Origin: Gyrodactylus bullatarudis
Lineage: Eukaryota > Platyhelminthes > Monogenea > Gyrodactylidea > Gyrodactylidae
NCBI GenBank assembly: GCA_012064415.1
Contig: SSNU01000157.1
Coordinates: 320,908-384,907, forward strand
Reading direction: 5' to 3'
Length of the DNA: 64,000 bases
Shown here: in pieces, positions 11,478 through 21,674 of the stretch
How positions within the stretch are numbered: position 1 is the stretch's first letter
Layout of the letters: every line of letters starts with the position of its first letter
Notes under the pieces: model-generated
Told to the model about the DNA's origin: nothing
What the model saw: only the letters and a program-made list of their open reading frames with translations
The model's database searches: none
Position numbers and translations under genes: made by a program

Positions 11478-12305
11478 GTGATCAAACCTTCAATACTGAA
11501 TTCTATGATACTCTTCTTAGGCAATGGTACCACTACTCAGGATCATTCTTCATATGAAATTGAACTGAACGGAATTATTTGTAGAATTGTGAAAAATTCC
11601 CTTGATATTTTGAAAATTAACCACAACTTCTATCTTCTCAAAGATTCCCTTGAGTCCATGGGGCTCTATATTAATAGAGATAAATGTAAATTATTACTCC
11701 CATGCGGTCTCCCTGCAACCCTCTTGGAATCGCTTCTACTTCCTGGAGAAATTGTCTCCTCAACTTCAGACCTCGGTTTCAGTATCTCTAATGGACTTAA
11801 AATTAATCCACTTTCAAATCTGACTCAAATAAACTCTCGAATATACTCAATTCTAAAATTTTCTAAATCAGTTAACTTGAGACTAAAAGCTTACAAAGCC
11901 TTAGTTCTTAGTTATCTTGACTATATTTCACCTCTAGCCCCATCATTAAGCAGTGAAAAATCCTTGGAGATTGAACATGTTCAATCCAAATTTTTATTTT
12001 TTCTCTATCCTGACCTAGCGTCATACAATGATCGTATCTCAACCTCGGGGTTAAATCCCCTTTGGTTACGAAGATATGCTATTATTGTAAAAACTTTTAT
12101 TAATTCATCTCAATTAGTCGAAAATTTCTATAATTTAAGAAGATCATCATTCTCAGATCACTATCTACTCTCTGCATATAATATGATAGATAGTAAATAT
12201 AAATTATGTGAATGTAATAATCTCTCTAGTATAAAATCTATTATGTCACATATTCGTTCTAAACTTGACTATACTAAGAGTCTTCTATATTCTAATCTCC
12301 ACTAA
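11478..12305 (+). pseudogene. LINE reverse transcriptase C-terminal fragment
   Basis: A 275-residue open frame starts at a GTG, so its real 5' part is missing. It resembles the thumb and post-RT region of non-LTR retrotransposons (MGLYINRDKCKLLLP; LRLKAYKALVLSYLDY; GLNPLWLRRYAI). It lacks the polymerase YxDD motif. It sits between the two halves of the Helitron helicase, so it inserted as a 5'-truncated LINE. Exact ends are not visible. An A-rich stretch near 12495 may be its 3' tail. Confidence 0.75.
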
Positions 12306-13064
12306 TTCCAGAATGACTATTGAAAATTCTTTGATGGCCTATTTATCTTCACTACCATTATATCAAATCCACTAGATAATATTTTATTCATTTAACTTTT
12401 ACAAGACGCTCAAGATTCAAAAAACCTTATTTTCTATAATGATTGTCCAGATTAAATAATTTTTGTCTATTATATATCTAATAAAAATTTCTAACAAAAA
12501 AAAATTGTTACCAGCATTGATGAGCTCATACAGAAAGTTTTTCATGATTTAATTGACACAGAAAGAGTCATCCTCTCACCAAAAAATACAGATGTTAATA
12601 TGATAATTAATCAAATCTTTTCTCATCCAACTGTAATGAGTCTATAGATACTTGTCTATTTTCTTACAGAATTTCTGAATTCTCTTGATATTTCAGGACT
12701 GCCTCCACACATACTTGAACTTAAAAGAGGAATGCCTATTATTCTACTTCGCAATCTAGATCGGCCTAGATTATGCAAGGGTACTAAATTAGTTGTCAAA
12801 GAATATTATAAACATGTAATATCAGCTAAGTTAATCACAGGTTCTTTTCGAGGAGATGTTGGTTCCATCAGACACTATAAATGAATTCAAAAGATTACAA
12901 TTTCCTGTATGCTTAGCATTTCCTATGACAGTAAACAGGTCACAAGGTCAATCTTGAGGAGTTGATCTACAAAATAACTGTTTTTCCCATAGTCAATTAT
13001 ATGTCGCATTATTAAGAGTAATTTATTCTTACGTTACTATTTGTTTATTTAATATCTCAATATA

Positions 13065-13119
13065 TTTTTTCACTACTCCTCAAAATTAGCTTTTAAAAAC
13101 TGTATTTCTCTAAAAAGCA
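13065..13119. repeat. Direct repeat, copy 1
   Basis: About 55 bp (cactactcctcaaaattagc, then tgtatttctctaaa) recur in the same orientation at 13572-13625. The two copies bracket a 450-bp segment. Confidence 0.8.
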
Positions 13120-13163
13120 TCTTTATATTATTAAGAATTTTCAGAAAAAATGTTTATAACAAA

Positions 13164-13365
13164 ATGGAGTCCCAACTCAACGACAGTCTGGAATTTGATG
13201 ACACCGAAATGCCTGTAAGTACTTTTTTATCTATTTGCAAGCTCTATATTAATGATAAATACTTTTCAGACGCAAATTGATGTCATCCGTTTGTCAAAGC
13301 CGAAGCGGTTCCGCCATATTTTGTACGATTCCCGTAAGATTGACCAGAAGGTCGATTTAATCTGA
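13164..13365 (+). CDS. Small intron-bearing ORF or captured gene fragment
   Basis: Two exons, 13164-13214 and 13270-13365, are joined by a 55-nt intron (GTAAGT...TTTCAG) and give 48 residues, starting MESQLNDSLEFDDTEMP and ending KIDQKVDLI. The second exon is GC-richer and basic (LSKPKRFRHILYDSRK). I do not recognise the protein. It lies between 55-bp direct repeats inside the transposon cluster and looks like a host gene fragment carried along with its intron. It could also be a chance frame. Confidence 0.35.
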
Positions 13366-13571
13366 AAGCGAGACGCAACAGAAGTTTATTTTCTTATCCT
13401 TTTGCGAGTCCCGTTACAAGCGTAACCTCAACAGAGTTTGAAATGTGCCAATCTTGACGAGTTCGCTGAGTGTGTGCTCTCAATATTTTCGTATAATCGT
13501 CGACGTCGATTCCCTCCTGTTCCTTCCTGTGCCATTAACTTGAAAAAATTATTTAACCATCTCGGTCAATG

Positions 13572-13625
13572 TTTTTCCACTACTCCTTAAAACTAGCTTT
13601 GAAAACCGTATTTCTCTAAATCGCA
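13572..13625. repeat. Direct repeat, copy 2
   Basis: Matches 13065-13119 at most positions, in the same orientation. Confidence 0.8.
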
Positions 13626-13705
13626 ACTTTAAACAACATTATATATCGCAGCATTTAAATATATGTATTTGTCACCTTAATAAATTTTTAATAAATTAAC
13701 ATTTT

Positions 13706-13793
13706 TTATAAAATTGTGAATTTCGGAATCTAATGTAGGCGCAAAGTGGTACACAAGATAGGGGTTTGATTTTCAATTATATGGATGTTTTAT
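13706..13793. repeat. Right inverted repeat of composite
   Basis: It is the reverse complement of 8281-8360 with about ten differences by eye. Confidence 0.85.
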
Positions 13794-14500
13794 TCTTCAT
13801 CTAAAATTTAAAATAATACACTGCGTAGCGTGTACAGGTAAGCTAGTTATGATAAAAAAGCATTGAAAAATTAGTCCCTTTGAAGAAAAATTCCCAGTCT
13901 TAAACTCAAGAGGATAAGTAAGGTACCAATTGACAAAAGAGTAGTTTGATGAAAGTCATATCCTCATTTTTTTCTAATTTCTATTGACTTGAACTAATTT
14001 TTTAATCTATAAATCCGATAAGTGGAATGAACAAATAGGATTTAACTTGACCTCTTAGATTCCTTTCTATAGAAGGATAATTTAAAATACTTTTTTCACC
14101 TTTCTGAATCTTATGACTTTATTAGAGGGTTTTTATGAAAACTCATGCTAAATACCATAATAGCCAGGCAGCATTTGTGATTCTCTATGTCTAATTTAAT
14201 TTTTGGTTGAAATTTGTCAGAGCAAAAGTATGGTAATTTTATGTCAAAAAGTATTGTATCAAAACCGAATGCAGATTCGGGATCAGTCTACTTTTTTGGA
14301 TGGCTTACAATAATGCATTTGTGTTCTAATCAATGGCTGGTTTTAATCAAGCCCACTATAGTGTAGAAAATGGCCCAAGATGACAATTTTTTGATAACTA
14401 CTAAGTTTCGACTTTATTACCGATTTGACTTCAAAAATCAAACGTCATTTCAAATTAAAGAGAAACTTTCATGACAGTACATTATAATACATTTTATAAT
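13794..14500. other. Intergenic 3' flank of exchanger gene
   Basis: No coding frame or repeat is recognised. Confidence 0.4.
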
Positions 14501-16330
14501 TTATTTATCTTCGGGAATTATTTTATTGCTTATTTTTTTTATGCGAGAAATTGATCTAATTCTGTTGATAATGCTATCATAATAAAATTTGACATGGGAA
14601 TCCTCAAAACTTCTACTCAGAGTGCCATAACTTGGTCTGTTCATGAGTATTGTGGCGCTCTCTGTTGACAGGACATCTTCTCCTTGATCAATCTTGTCTA
14701 AAACACTAATGTGCGAGGAGTTTTTGAAGAAGGCTTCCTCTGAAATTTCCAACTTGCGTACTTGCTTTGGAGTTTCTTCGTGTACAGTATATTTCTTGGT
14801 GATATTCTTAGGAACTTGAATTAAGATTGTATTAGCACGTTCCGGGTATATTGTTGCAACATTCAATAATGTGGTTATTTTATTATAAATTCGACTCAAT
14901 TTCGGTTTTGGATATTCACCTCGTCTCAACAAGATTGGATAGAAGTAATGGTAAATGAAATTATGAAATTCCCTGTTGTAATATGTAAATCCATTCTCAT
15001 TGGTTATTACTTCAATGAGGACTTTAGTATTGAAAATGAGAAGATTATTTATCTCATCGAATAGGCTGAGAATATGCTTCTCTTCTAATTTGACTGCATT
15101 TGAATTTCGAAATATTGCATTAAACACAAAACTGAGGAATAACTCTATCAAAATCAAATGTAGCATTGTCATTTGAAAGAGTTTCGCAACTTCATTGAGT
15201 TCATCCTGAATAAAAGATGTTGTAATAAGACCAATTGATGATTTATACCCGATCATGCTGAGGAAAAATAGATGAATCTTTTTCAAGTAGATAACTTCAC
15301 GAAGCTTCTTATTGATAATAAAATAAAATGCACAGACAATTAAAAATCTGATGAAAATACAGGCTGCAGTTAAGATGAGGAATTTCAACTCAAATTTCTT
15401 CTCAACCAAGGCCAACTTTGCGCCTGAATTGCAGAGGAGAAGACTCTGAAAGATAAAGGTAATATTCTTTATCATAATCTTTGTCATTTTAATATTTATC
15501 GCCTTCATATTGTGAAAGGCGTAGTTTGCTTGAAATAAACAACACAAATACAAACAAATGACTCCGGATAGACCACACATAACTGAAAAGGTATACGATA
15601 TCTGTGCTAATAGAACGAGGAGAAGGAACTGATAGATTTCCAAATATTTAACCACCATTGTACTCAGCATTCCAGAACAGACACCGACCAAAATGGATAA
15701 TATCATTAATAGTATATAAAAATGGTATTGCGGTGACTGCTTGTATCCAGGATCTAGTTGATCGATAAATTGTAGGATTATTGAGAGAATAATTCCATGG
15801 TTAACGATCATTTCACTTGTGAGAACTGTGACCACTAGGGATTCAGTGCCAAGAAGGTATCTTAAATTGTATATTATATGGTTATCTGTTAGAGAGAATA
15901 TTGAAGCAATTATTAAGATAATCGGAATTTTATCTTTTGCATCTTCAATATGGAAATCCATTGAGTAAATAACTGGAATAATCGATGTAAATGCAATGAC
16001 AGTACCCAAGACACCAAAGAGAACTGATCCAAGGATCAAGTGGACTGAATTTTTTGGTGCAATGAAATAAGTTGCTTCAATTATCATGAGAGGAATTGTA
16101 ATCCGCCATAATGAAACACTATCCATGAGATATTCATCTACTTTAAAAAAAGAGTTAACGAAGAAGCCGAGAAATACAAAAATAATTGATTCTGGAACAT
16201 AAATCTCGAGGCTGTTGAGAATTTTGTTGAACTGTTTTATCGTTAAAATGAAGAATATTAAAGCAATATAAGTGAGTATAGCTATATATTCTCGATCGAA
16301 TTGAACTAAAACATCGTTGAAAGATCCCAT
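14501..16330 (-). CDS. Divergent Na+/H+ exchanger-like protein, intronless
   Basis: A single 609-residue frame starts at an ATG (16330). A dozen or so hydrophobic segments span about residues 15-430, followed by a hydrophilic tail. Landmarks of the NHE/CPA1 family are present: YVPESIIFVFLGFF (first conserved helix pair), SIFSLTDN (D149, matching the TDPV loop) and CGLSGVICLYLCCLFQANY (like LTGVVAVLFCG in endosomal NHE6/7/9). Yet the ion-binding ND of the ESLLNDA motif reads TSEMIVNHGI (N177, H178), and the helix that normally holds GLRGA reads GYKSSIG (361-367). Both canonical charged residues are therefore gone. The long intact frame argues against a decayed pseudogene. It may be a retrocopy that evolved a non-transporting or altered role. 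Confidence 0.75.
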   Translation of the reverse strand: MGSFNDVLVQFDREYIAILTYIALIFFILTIKQFNKILNSLEIYVPESIIFVFLGFFVNSFFKVDEYLMDSVSLWRITIPLMIIEATYFIAPKNSVHLILGSVLFGVLGTVIAFTSIIPVIYSMDFHIEDAKDKIPIILIIASIFSLTDNHIIYNLRYLLGTESLVVTVLTSEMIVNHGIILSIILQFIDQLDPGYKQSPQYHFYILLMILSILVGVCSGMLSTMVVKYLEIYQFLLLVLLAQISYTFSVMCGLSGVICLYLCCLFQANYAFHNMKAINIKMTKIMIKNITFIFQSLLLCNSGAKLALVEKKFELKFLILTAACIFIRFLIVCAFYFIINKKLREVIYLKKIHLFFLSMIGYKSSIGLITTSFIQDELNEVAKLFQMTMLHLILIELFLSFVFNAIFRNSNAVKLEEKHILSLFDEINNLLIFNTKVLIEVITNENGFTYYNREFHNFIYHYFYPILLRRGEYPKPKLSRIYNKITTLLNVATIYPERANTILIQVPKNITKKYTVHEETPKQVRKLEISEEAFFKNSSHISVLDKIDQGEDVLSTESATILMNRPSYGTLSRSFEDSHVKFYYDSIINRIRSISRIKKISNKIIPEDK

Positions 16331-16751
16331 TTCATTTCATTTTGCAAGAGTACACCCCTCATTGAGCATTGTCATTGAGCCAATAGTAAATATTTTATCA
16401 ATGAAATATGTTTAAATTTACTAGCATAAAATTCTGAAAATAATTAAACTTTTAATCCAAAATTTTAAAATGACAAAATTGATAGAAAACAGCCTAATAT
16501 ACAATCACAAAAACAATTAAATAAGTATTACTGAAATGATGGCAACGTTTTATAGACTTAGTAGGTAATTTGATTGTTTGTGAAATAGAATTTATGTAGA
16601 AAAATGTACATGAAAATTTTGTTTCAAATTATATTTACAATAATTGTATTTAGAAATTCTATTTTGGATTATCTCTATGGGGTTTAACTAACTATCTAAT
16701 CTCTAATTTTTAAAAAATCTGTACAATGTATGTAAGGTTTACTTATGTACA
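16331..16751. other. Intergenic 5' flank of exchanger gene
   Basis: AT-rich DNA with no recognised promoter motif. It runs up to the end of the split foldback element. Confidence 0.4.
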
Positions 16752-16780
16752 CCTAATTAATATGAAGATGGAAATCGAAT

Positions 16781-18856
16781 TTGATCAAGATTTTTCGGTC
16801 GGCCAACAGATTTATTGATCCTGAAGGGTACCCCACGCCAAGACTGGAAGAGCTGCTAACAAAGGTGGCGAATTGTAAACTGTTCTCGGTTGTGGACCTT
16901 TCGGACGCTTACCATCAGATAAAGCTTCATGAGGACTCACAATATCTAACCTGCATCTCAACCCATAAGGGCTACTACGTCTTCACCAGATTGCAGTTTG
17001 GACTGTCGGCAGCCCCCAGCATTTTTCAAGAAGCAATGACGAGGATGCTTGGTGATATTCCTAGAGTGGCGGTGTTTCAAGATGCCATTCTCATTGGTGG
17101 TATGGATGCTGAAGGACATGATGAAACGTTTATAAGGTTATGACTAGACTCAAGGAGAGAAATTTCATGGTGAATCAACCAAAGCTGCAGTACAAGAAGG
17201 GACAGATAAGTTTCATGGGGTTCCTGATCAATGAAAGCGGACTTCAACCTGACCCGAGTCGTGTAGAGAAACTGCAGAGTATAGCGGATTCTAAGTGCAA
17301 GCCGGAGTTGCAAAGTCTACTAGAAGCATTTCAGCACTATGGAATTTTTTGTGAAAAGTACTCTGAGAAGTTGGTGGACATATTCAAGCTGCTTAGAAAA
17401 GACGTGCAATGGGAGTGGACGGCCAGGCACCGCAGTACCACCAAAGCCATCCTAACAGACATAGCCAATAGCACGCTTAAACCGTTTGATCCTAAGAGAA
17501 GCCTGGTGGTGAGCACGGACGCATCCGGAAGTGGAATTGGTGCTGTACTGTCCTATGATTCAGAAATGAAGGAAGTGGTCGGATATGGTAGTCGCCTCCT
17601 CAAAGAGGCTGAGAAAAGGTATTCAAATATTGAACGTGAAGCACTGGCAGTGGTGTATGGTGTGCGGAAGTTTTATAGGTTTCTTATTGGCAAGAAATTC
17701 ACAATTCAGACTGATCATGAGCCTTTGCAATATATCTTTGCAGATCACAATGAAAATCGCAGAGTGGCGTCCAGGATAGATGGCTGGCGGCAATGGTTAT
17801 CAATGTTCAACTTCGACATCAAATACAAGGAGGGTGCAAAAATGGCGTTACCTGATGCCCTCTCACGAGTTGGTCTTGTGGATGAGAGTGGGACAGATGA
17901 CGAATTCAGAGTGATCCCGGCGGTGAACACAGTGGAAGGCATGACGGAGGTATCCAGTATATGCGACCGTATCAAAGGCCATAAAGACGCCCAGTATTTC
18001 ACACTGATCCGTCAGATCAAGGAAGGTTGGAAGAGAAAAACGAAGGAGTTGCTCAATTATGAGAAATTGAAAGAGGAGCTTGAGGTGGATGACGGTGTCG
18101 TGTATCGCGGTGGCAGAGTTGTGGTACCTGAGAATCTGAGGATTGAAGTCATGGCAATCATGCACGAGGGACACCGGTTCGAGGCGCGTATGTACGAGAG
18201 AGCGAAAGAAATTTGTTGGTGGCCAGGCCATTACGAAGATGTAAAGAAGTATATCCAGGGCTGTATGACGTGTCTGAGGAACAGAAGGCATAAAGTGAAT
18301 TCAAACCTAAGCCATTGGAAGGAGGTTGAAAGACCTATGCAGAGGGTACATGTTGATGTGGCGTTTGTTGGAGGTAAACATTGGCTAGTTTACATTGACG
18401 CATTCTCGAAGTTCTGTTCCGTCCAGAGGTAATAGAAACAATAGTCCTGACACAAGAGGTTTGACACCCAGTCATGCAATCTTCACCTACAGACCTAGAA
18501 TGAAGAGGGAGTCCAAAATACTGCATGAGAGTGAACGCAAGTGTGCATTAGTGTTCGAGGAGGGTAAGGGTTGGTCTGAGCCGAGAGAAGTAACAAGAGT
18601 ATCGGACAGCACAGTGAGAGATGATCGTGGCAGACTGGTACATGTAGCAGATGTGATGGAGACCCAACAGGCCATGACATCAATGGAATCGCATGATAGT
18701 GAACCGGTTCCGGTGGAAAGTGCAGATGAAGTGACGGATCCTGTTCAAGCAGAACAAGTGGCAAATTTTGACCCACCCCCACCACAAGTTCGAGCCAGCT
18801 CACGGGTGAGGAAAAAGACAAACCGGCTCCTCGAGACAATTCAGGGGAGAAGATGA
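16781..18856 (+). pseudogene. Gypsy (Ty3-like) retrotransposon pol, broken
   Basis: In order: RT (YPTPRLEELL, FSVVDLSDAYHQI, FGLSAAPSIFQ) with the catalytic box altered (FQDAILI, where YxDDILI is expected), then a one-base frameshift near 17130. RNase H follows (VVSTDASGSGIGAVL, REALAVVYGVRKF, TDHEPLQYIF), the integrase zinc domain (MHEGHR then CMTCLRN, 18157-18280) and the start of the integrase core (VHVDVAF). The core is deleted near 18425, and only its C-terminal part follows, ending in a Pro/Ser-rich tail at 18856. No LTRs, gag or protease are seen. Base composition is GC-richer than the rest of the window. It cannot be autonomous. Confidence 0.9.
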
Positions 18857-18980
18857 AAATTGTTTAACTCTATTTATAATTTATAATTGTACACAAATGA
18901 ACAAAGTACTTTAAAGATGGTATATTATGCTATTGTTTTAAAATTTAATATAAATCAGATTTTGAATTTGCAAATCGGTT

Positions 18981-19831
18981 TTATGTTCTTGATCTCAAGT
19001 TATCAGTCTTCATGACCATAAATTTAGTCTTGGCGGAGTTGATTTTAAGGCCAATTCGTTCCAATGATATTTCAAGGTGAGTAAGTTCTTGGCGAATAAT
19101 GTCGTTAGAGAAATTTGGAATAAGGATTTTAAGGTCATCTGCATACTTATAGTAGAAGATATTAGGTGAGAAAGGCTTGACGCTTGCGAAAACTAAATTA
19201 AATAGCAGGGGACCAATGACTGAGCCCTGGGGGACACCAGAGGAAATATTTACAGAGTGAGAGATTTGCCCGTTAAAGTGTACATTCTGGGTTCTTGAGG
19301 AGAGGAAATTAGATATCCAATTTATTACAAACGGATTGATGTCGGAGGTTATGAGGGCGTCTTGTATGATATTGAAGGGAAGCTTGTCAAAAGCTTTGGC
19401 GATATCAATGAAAATGGCAACAGATGGGATCCTTCTGTGTCGCAGTTCGTCAATTTTGTTAAAAAAAGACACAAGGTTGGTTGAGGTACTTCTGCAGGGT
19501 CCATGGTGTTAATTTTTATATGTTGAGTTAACAGATAGTTGCATATTGAATCAACGAGGCCGAGAAAGATTGGGAGATTCGATATGGGTCTGTAATCAGA
19601 TTCAGTTTGTGGGTTGAAAGTCTTTGGTAAAGGCGTTATTTTGACACATGTCCATTCATGTGGGATGAAATTGTATGAAAGGCCCGAAGACATGAAGGAT
19701 GCCAGTTTTTCAAAAAAACTGTTTGGTAAGGAGAGGAGAAGCTCATTTGAGTTGTGGAAAGTATCTTTGCGCTTCTTGGAGTTGGAATTAAGGAGTAAGT
19801 CAATAAGTAATTCTCTTGAAATGGATGGCAC
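18981..19831 (-). pseudogene. Non-LTR retrotransposon reverse transcriptase, frameshifted
   Basis: Two overlapping frames (19831-19349 and 19472-18981) together form RT domain blocks of a Jockey/CR1-like LINE: SDYRPISNLPIF, IDIAKAFDKLP, GVPQGSVIGPLLFN and the catalytic YADDLK. The catalytic box is intact but a frameshift around 19470 and missing ends (no endonuclease) make it dead. It lies antisense to the Gypsy fragment. Confidence 0.85.
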
Positions 19832-19976
19832 CGTAAATGACTGTGTTGGAAGGAAATTAACATCTGGATTACGGGAAAATACTGATATTCCAAAAAATCT
19901 TGTTCAAATTCAATTTCCTGATGAAAAAATTTATAATTTTATAAAAATCATAAATTCCCATCTTCATATTAATTAG

Positions 19977-20700
19977 CTTTAATTTAAGAGTAGTAACATA
20001 ATTATTATATTATTAATAATAATTTATTTAACCCTTGCATGCAAAATCACGAAAATTACATATTTAACAAATGGGGTTTGTTAGATTGTTTTTGAGTATT
20101 TTTCGACATTTTTTCATATTTTTAATGCTGAAAGAATTATATACAGAATAATTACATTTTATTAAAGATTTTAAGACAAAAATTTTACAGATACAAATCA
20201 TATATCTCTGGCAACTGTCTTTTTGCATTTTTGGCAATATATTTGCATCTCTCTATCGACTGGATCTGGGCATATATAGCAGCGAGCATTGACAGGGTTT
20301 GTTCTATCTAATTCGATTGTGCTTCATTTTCTATTCTCTGTGCGTATATATTTTCTGTCTTCTTCATCAGCTGCATACTCAAAACTCACGAATTCTCTCT
20401 CTCTTTTAGACCCCATTTATCCAATTCAAAAATCAGTTACTACAGCCAAACAAGATATAAATTCAAACTAAGAAAAACACTATTCGTTATTTTTATCTCG
20501 AAGCTATATCAGAAATTCATACAGAAAAATTGTGAAACAAAAAAGTTATCCCCATTCAAAGTTGCCCTGGGCTAATAAATTTTATTTATAAAATTTTACA
20601 AGTCTTTAGTAAAACACAAATTTTTTACTTTAAATTTTAAAAGAATGTTTGTTTATCTGTAATAATTTTGTAAGTACACTAAACTAAATATCTAAACATT
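19977..20700. other. Intergenic, low-complexity
   Basis: TTAACCCTTGCATGC at about 20028 resembles a piggyBac-type end without a visible partner. No gene is recognised. Confidence 0.4.
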
Positions 20701-21600
20701 ATGAGCAACAAGCCTAAAGACAAACTTTCATTCCTTGAATGGAGACTCGATAATCAAGAAAAGTTTCTAAATGAACTACTGACTAAAGTAACTGATATCA
20801 AACTTGTTTCTGATAAAAATTCTGGAATAGTTGATATGTTACAATCAAATTTGGAGAATAAAATGGTTAGTAAAGGCAAACTTGAAGAAAATGAAGAGAA
20901 CATTGAAAGATTGAATTCGAAAGTGAGAAAATTTGATTCCAGTCTAGAAGAGTTTCTTGAGTCAACTCATAAGCAAGCAGAAAACTCAAAAAGCTTATTG
21001 AACAGAGTAATTAACTTGGAGGAGGATGTGGAAAATCAGTTCAAATCCTTTGGAAATATCATTAAAAATCTATCTGGGCAGATTGAAGATATTCAAACTT
21101 CTTCTGAAATTGGCAAAGAAAGTTTGAATAAAATAAACAAACTCAAAAATGATTATGAGAATATTTCAAGAGAGATTCGAAATGAAATAATCTCTCTCAG
21201 AAATGAGATGCATGAAAGGGATGATCAAACGAAAAATTCTATCAATATTACCTTGAAGAATTTTGATGAAAAATCGGTGAGACTACAAACTGATCTCAAC
21301 GATATGAAACGCTCATTAGAAGAGATCCGCGTAAAGATAAGTGAATTAGAGACGTTTAAGGATAAAACTAAAAAAACATTCACTGAGCTAGACACTCGAA
21401 GTAAGAAAAAAGATGAAATAACCACTGAAGAACTAGATGAGATTCGAAAATCTTTTGACAAAGAAATGAAAGAAGGTTTTAGCTGTGTGAATGACTCGAT
21501 AAAAAATGTGATATCCCTGTTTGATTCCAAACAAAAACTATTGGATGACCAATGCAAATCAGACATAGCTCAGATAAGAAAAATGATTACCTTATTGTGA
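20701..21600 (+). CDS. Coiled-coil protein, unidentified
   Basis: A single exon of 299 residues starts with ATG. It is highly charged (Lys/Glu/Asp/Asn) with heptad-like spacing of Leu/Ile/Val through most of its length, so a long parallel coiled coil is likely. There is no signal peptide, membrane segment or catalytic motif. I recognise no family. Composition is even and stop-free, supporting a real gene. It converges on the mitochondrial L22 gene, with 74 bp between stops. Possible roles (cytoskeletal, tethering) are guesses. Confidence 0.7.
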   Translation: MSNKPKDKLSFLEWRLDNQEKFLNELLTKVTDIKLVSDKNSGIVDMLQSNLENKMVSKGKLEENEENIERLNSKVRKFDSSLEEFLESTHKQAENSKSLLNRVINLEEDVENQFKSFGNIIKNLSGQIEDIQTSSEIGKESLNKINKLKNDYENISREIRNEIISLRNEMHERDDQTKNSINITLKNFDEKSVRLQTDLNDMKRSLEEIRVKISELETFKDKTKKTFTELDTRSKKKDEITTEELDEIRKSFDKEMKEGFSCVNDSIKNVISLFDSKQKLLDDQCKSDIAQIRKMITLL

Positions 21601-21674
21601 AATAAACACTGTGATATTCATAATTAATTAATATATTTTGAATAAATTCAATTTTCTTATAACTAATTTAATTT

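Larger units (their letters stand above)
9773..13020 (+). pseudogene. Helitron Rep-helicase, fragmented
   Basis: Collinear pieces of a Helitron transposase are read in several frames. 9773-9960 holds a basic leader and a Cys motif (CPHCNALTFPKEPKG, then IRCASGK). 10352-10795 continues with SPPPEPLKSLL, KNVGKYNSSFQMTSFGA and SAKFLQIYFVVDEVNQ. About 10858-11190 is PIF1-like helicase text (NLPNGRTANSALKFPLN, IWDEYTM, LLSGDFRQTLPVI). About 12495-13020 is the helicase C-terminus (FLNSLDISGLPPH, LKRGMPIILLRNLDRP, FKRLQFPVCLAF). Frameshifts, stops, a missing Rep core, a MITE insertion and a LINE insertion show it is dead. Helitrons move by rolling-circle replication. The typical hairpin and CTRR end were not located. 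Confidence 0.85.
8281..13793. mobile_element. 5.5-kb composite transposon region bounded by inverted repeats
   Basis: An ~80-bp sequence at 8281-8360 (aatcaaacccctatt, then gtaccactttgcgcct) recurs inverted at 13706-13793 with roughly 88% identity by eye. Between the arms lie a Helitron relic, a TTAA-type MITE, a LINE fragment and a small intron-bearing gene fragment. I find no clear target duplication or matching transposase. The arms may be the ends of one large non-autonomous element that accumulated others, or two independent inverted copies of a short repeat. Confidence 0.55.
16752..19976. mobile_element. Foldback element split by Gypsy and LINE fragments
   Basis: The left end (CTAATTAATATGAAGATGG near 16752) and the right end (its inverse, CATCTTCATATTAATTAG, ending 19976) match the two ends of the intact foldback copy at 39958-40655, in opposite orientation. 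Its interior is replaced by a Gypsy fragment (16781-18856) and an antisense LINE fragment (18981-19831). The simplest reading is nested insertion into a foldback copy. Confidence 0.65.

Noticed and set aside
17863..18291. Minus-strand frames of 85-142 residues over the Gypsy region
   Set aside because: Shadows of the plus-strand pol reading frame.
19614..19976. 120-residue plus-strand frame
   Set aside because: It is antisense to the LINE reverse transcriptase and runs into the foldback end.
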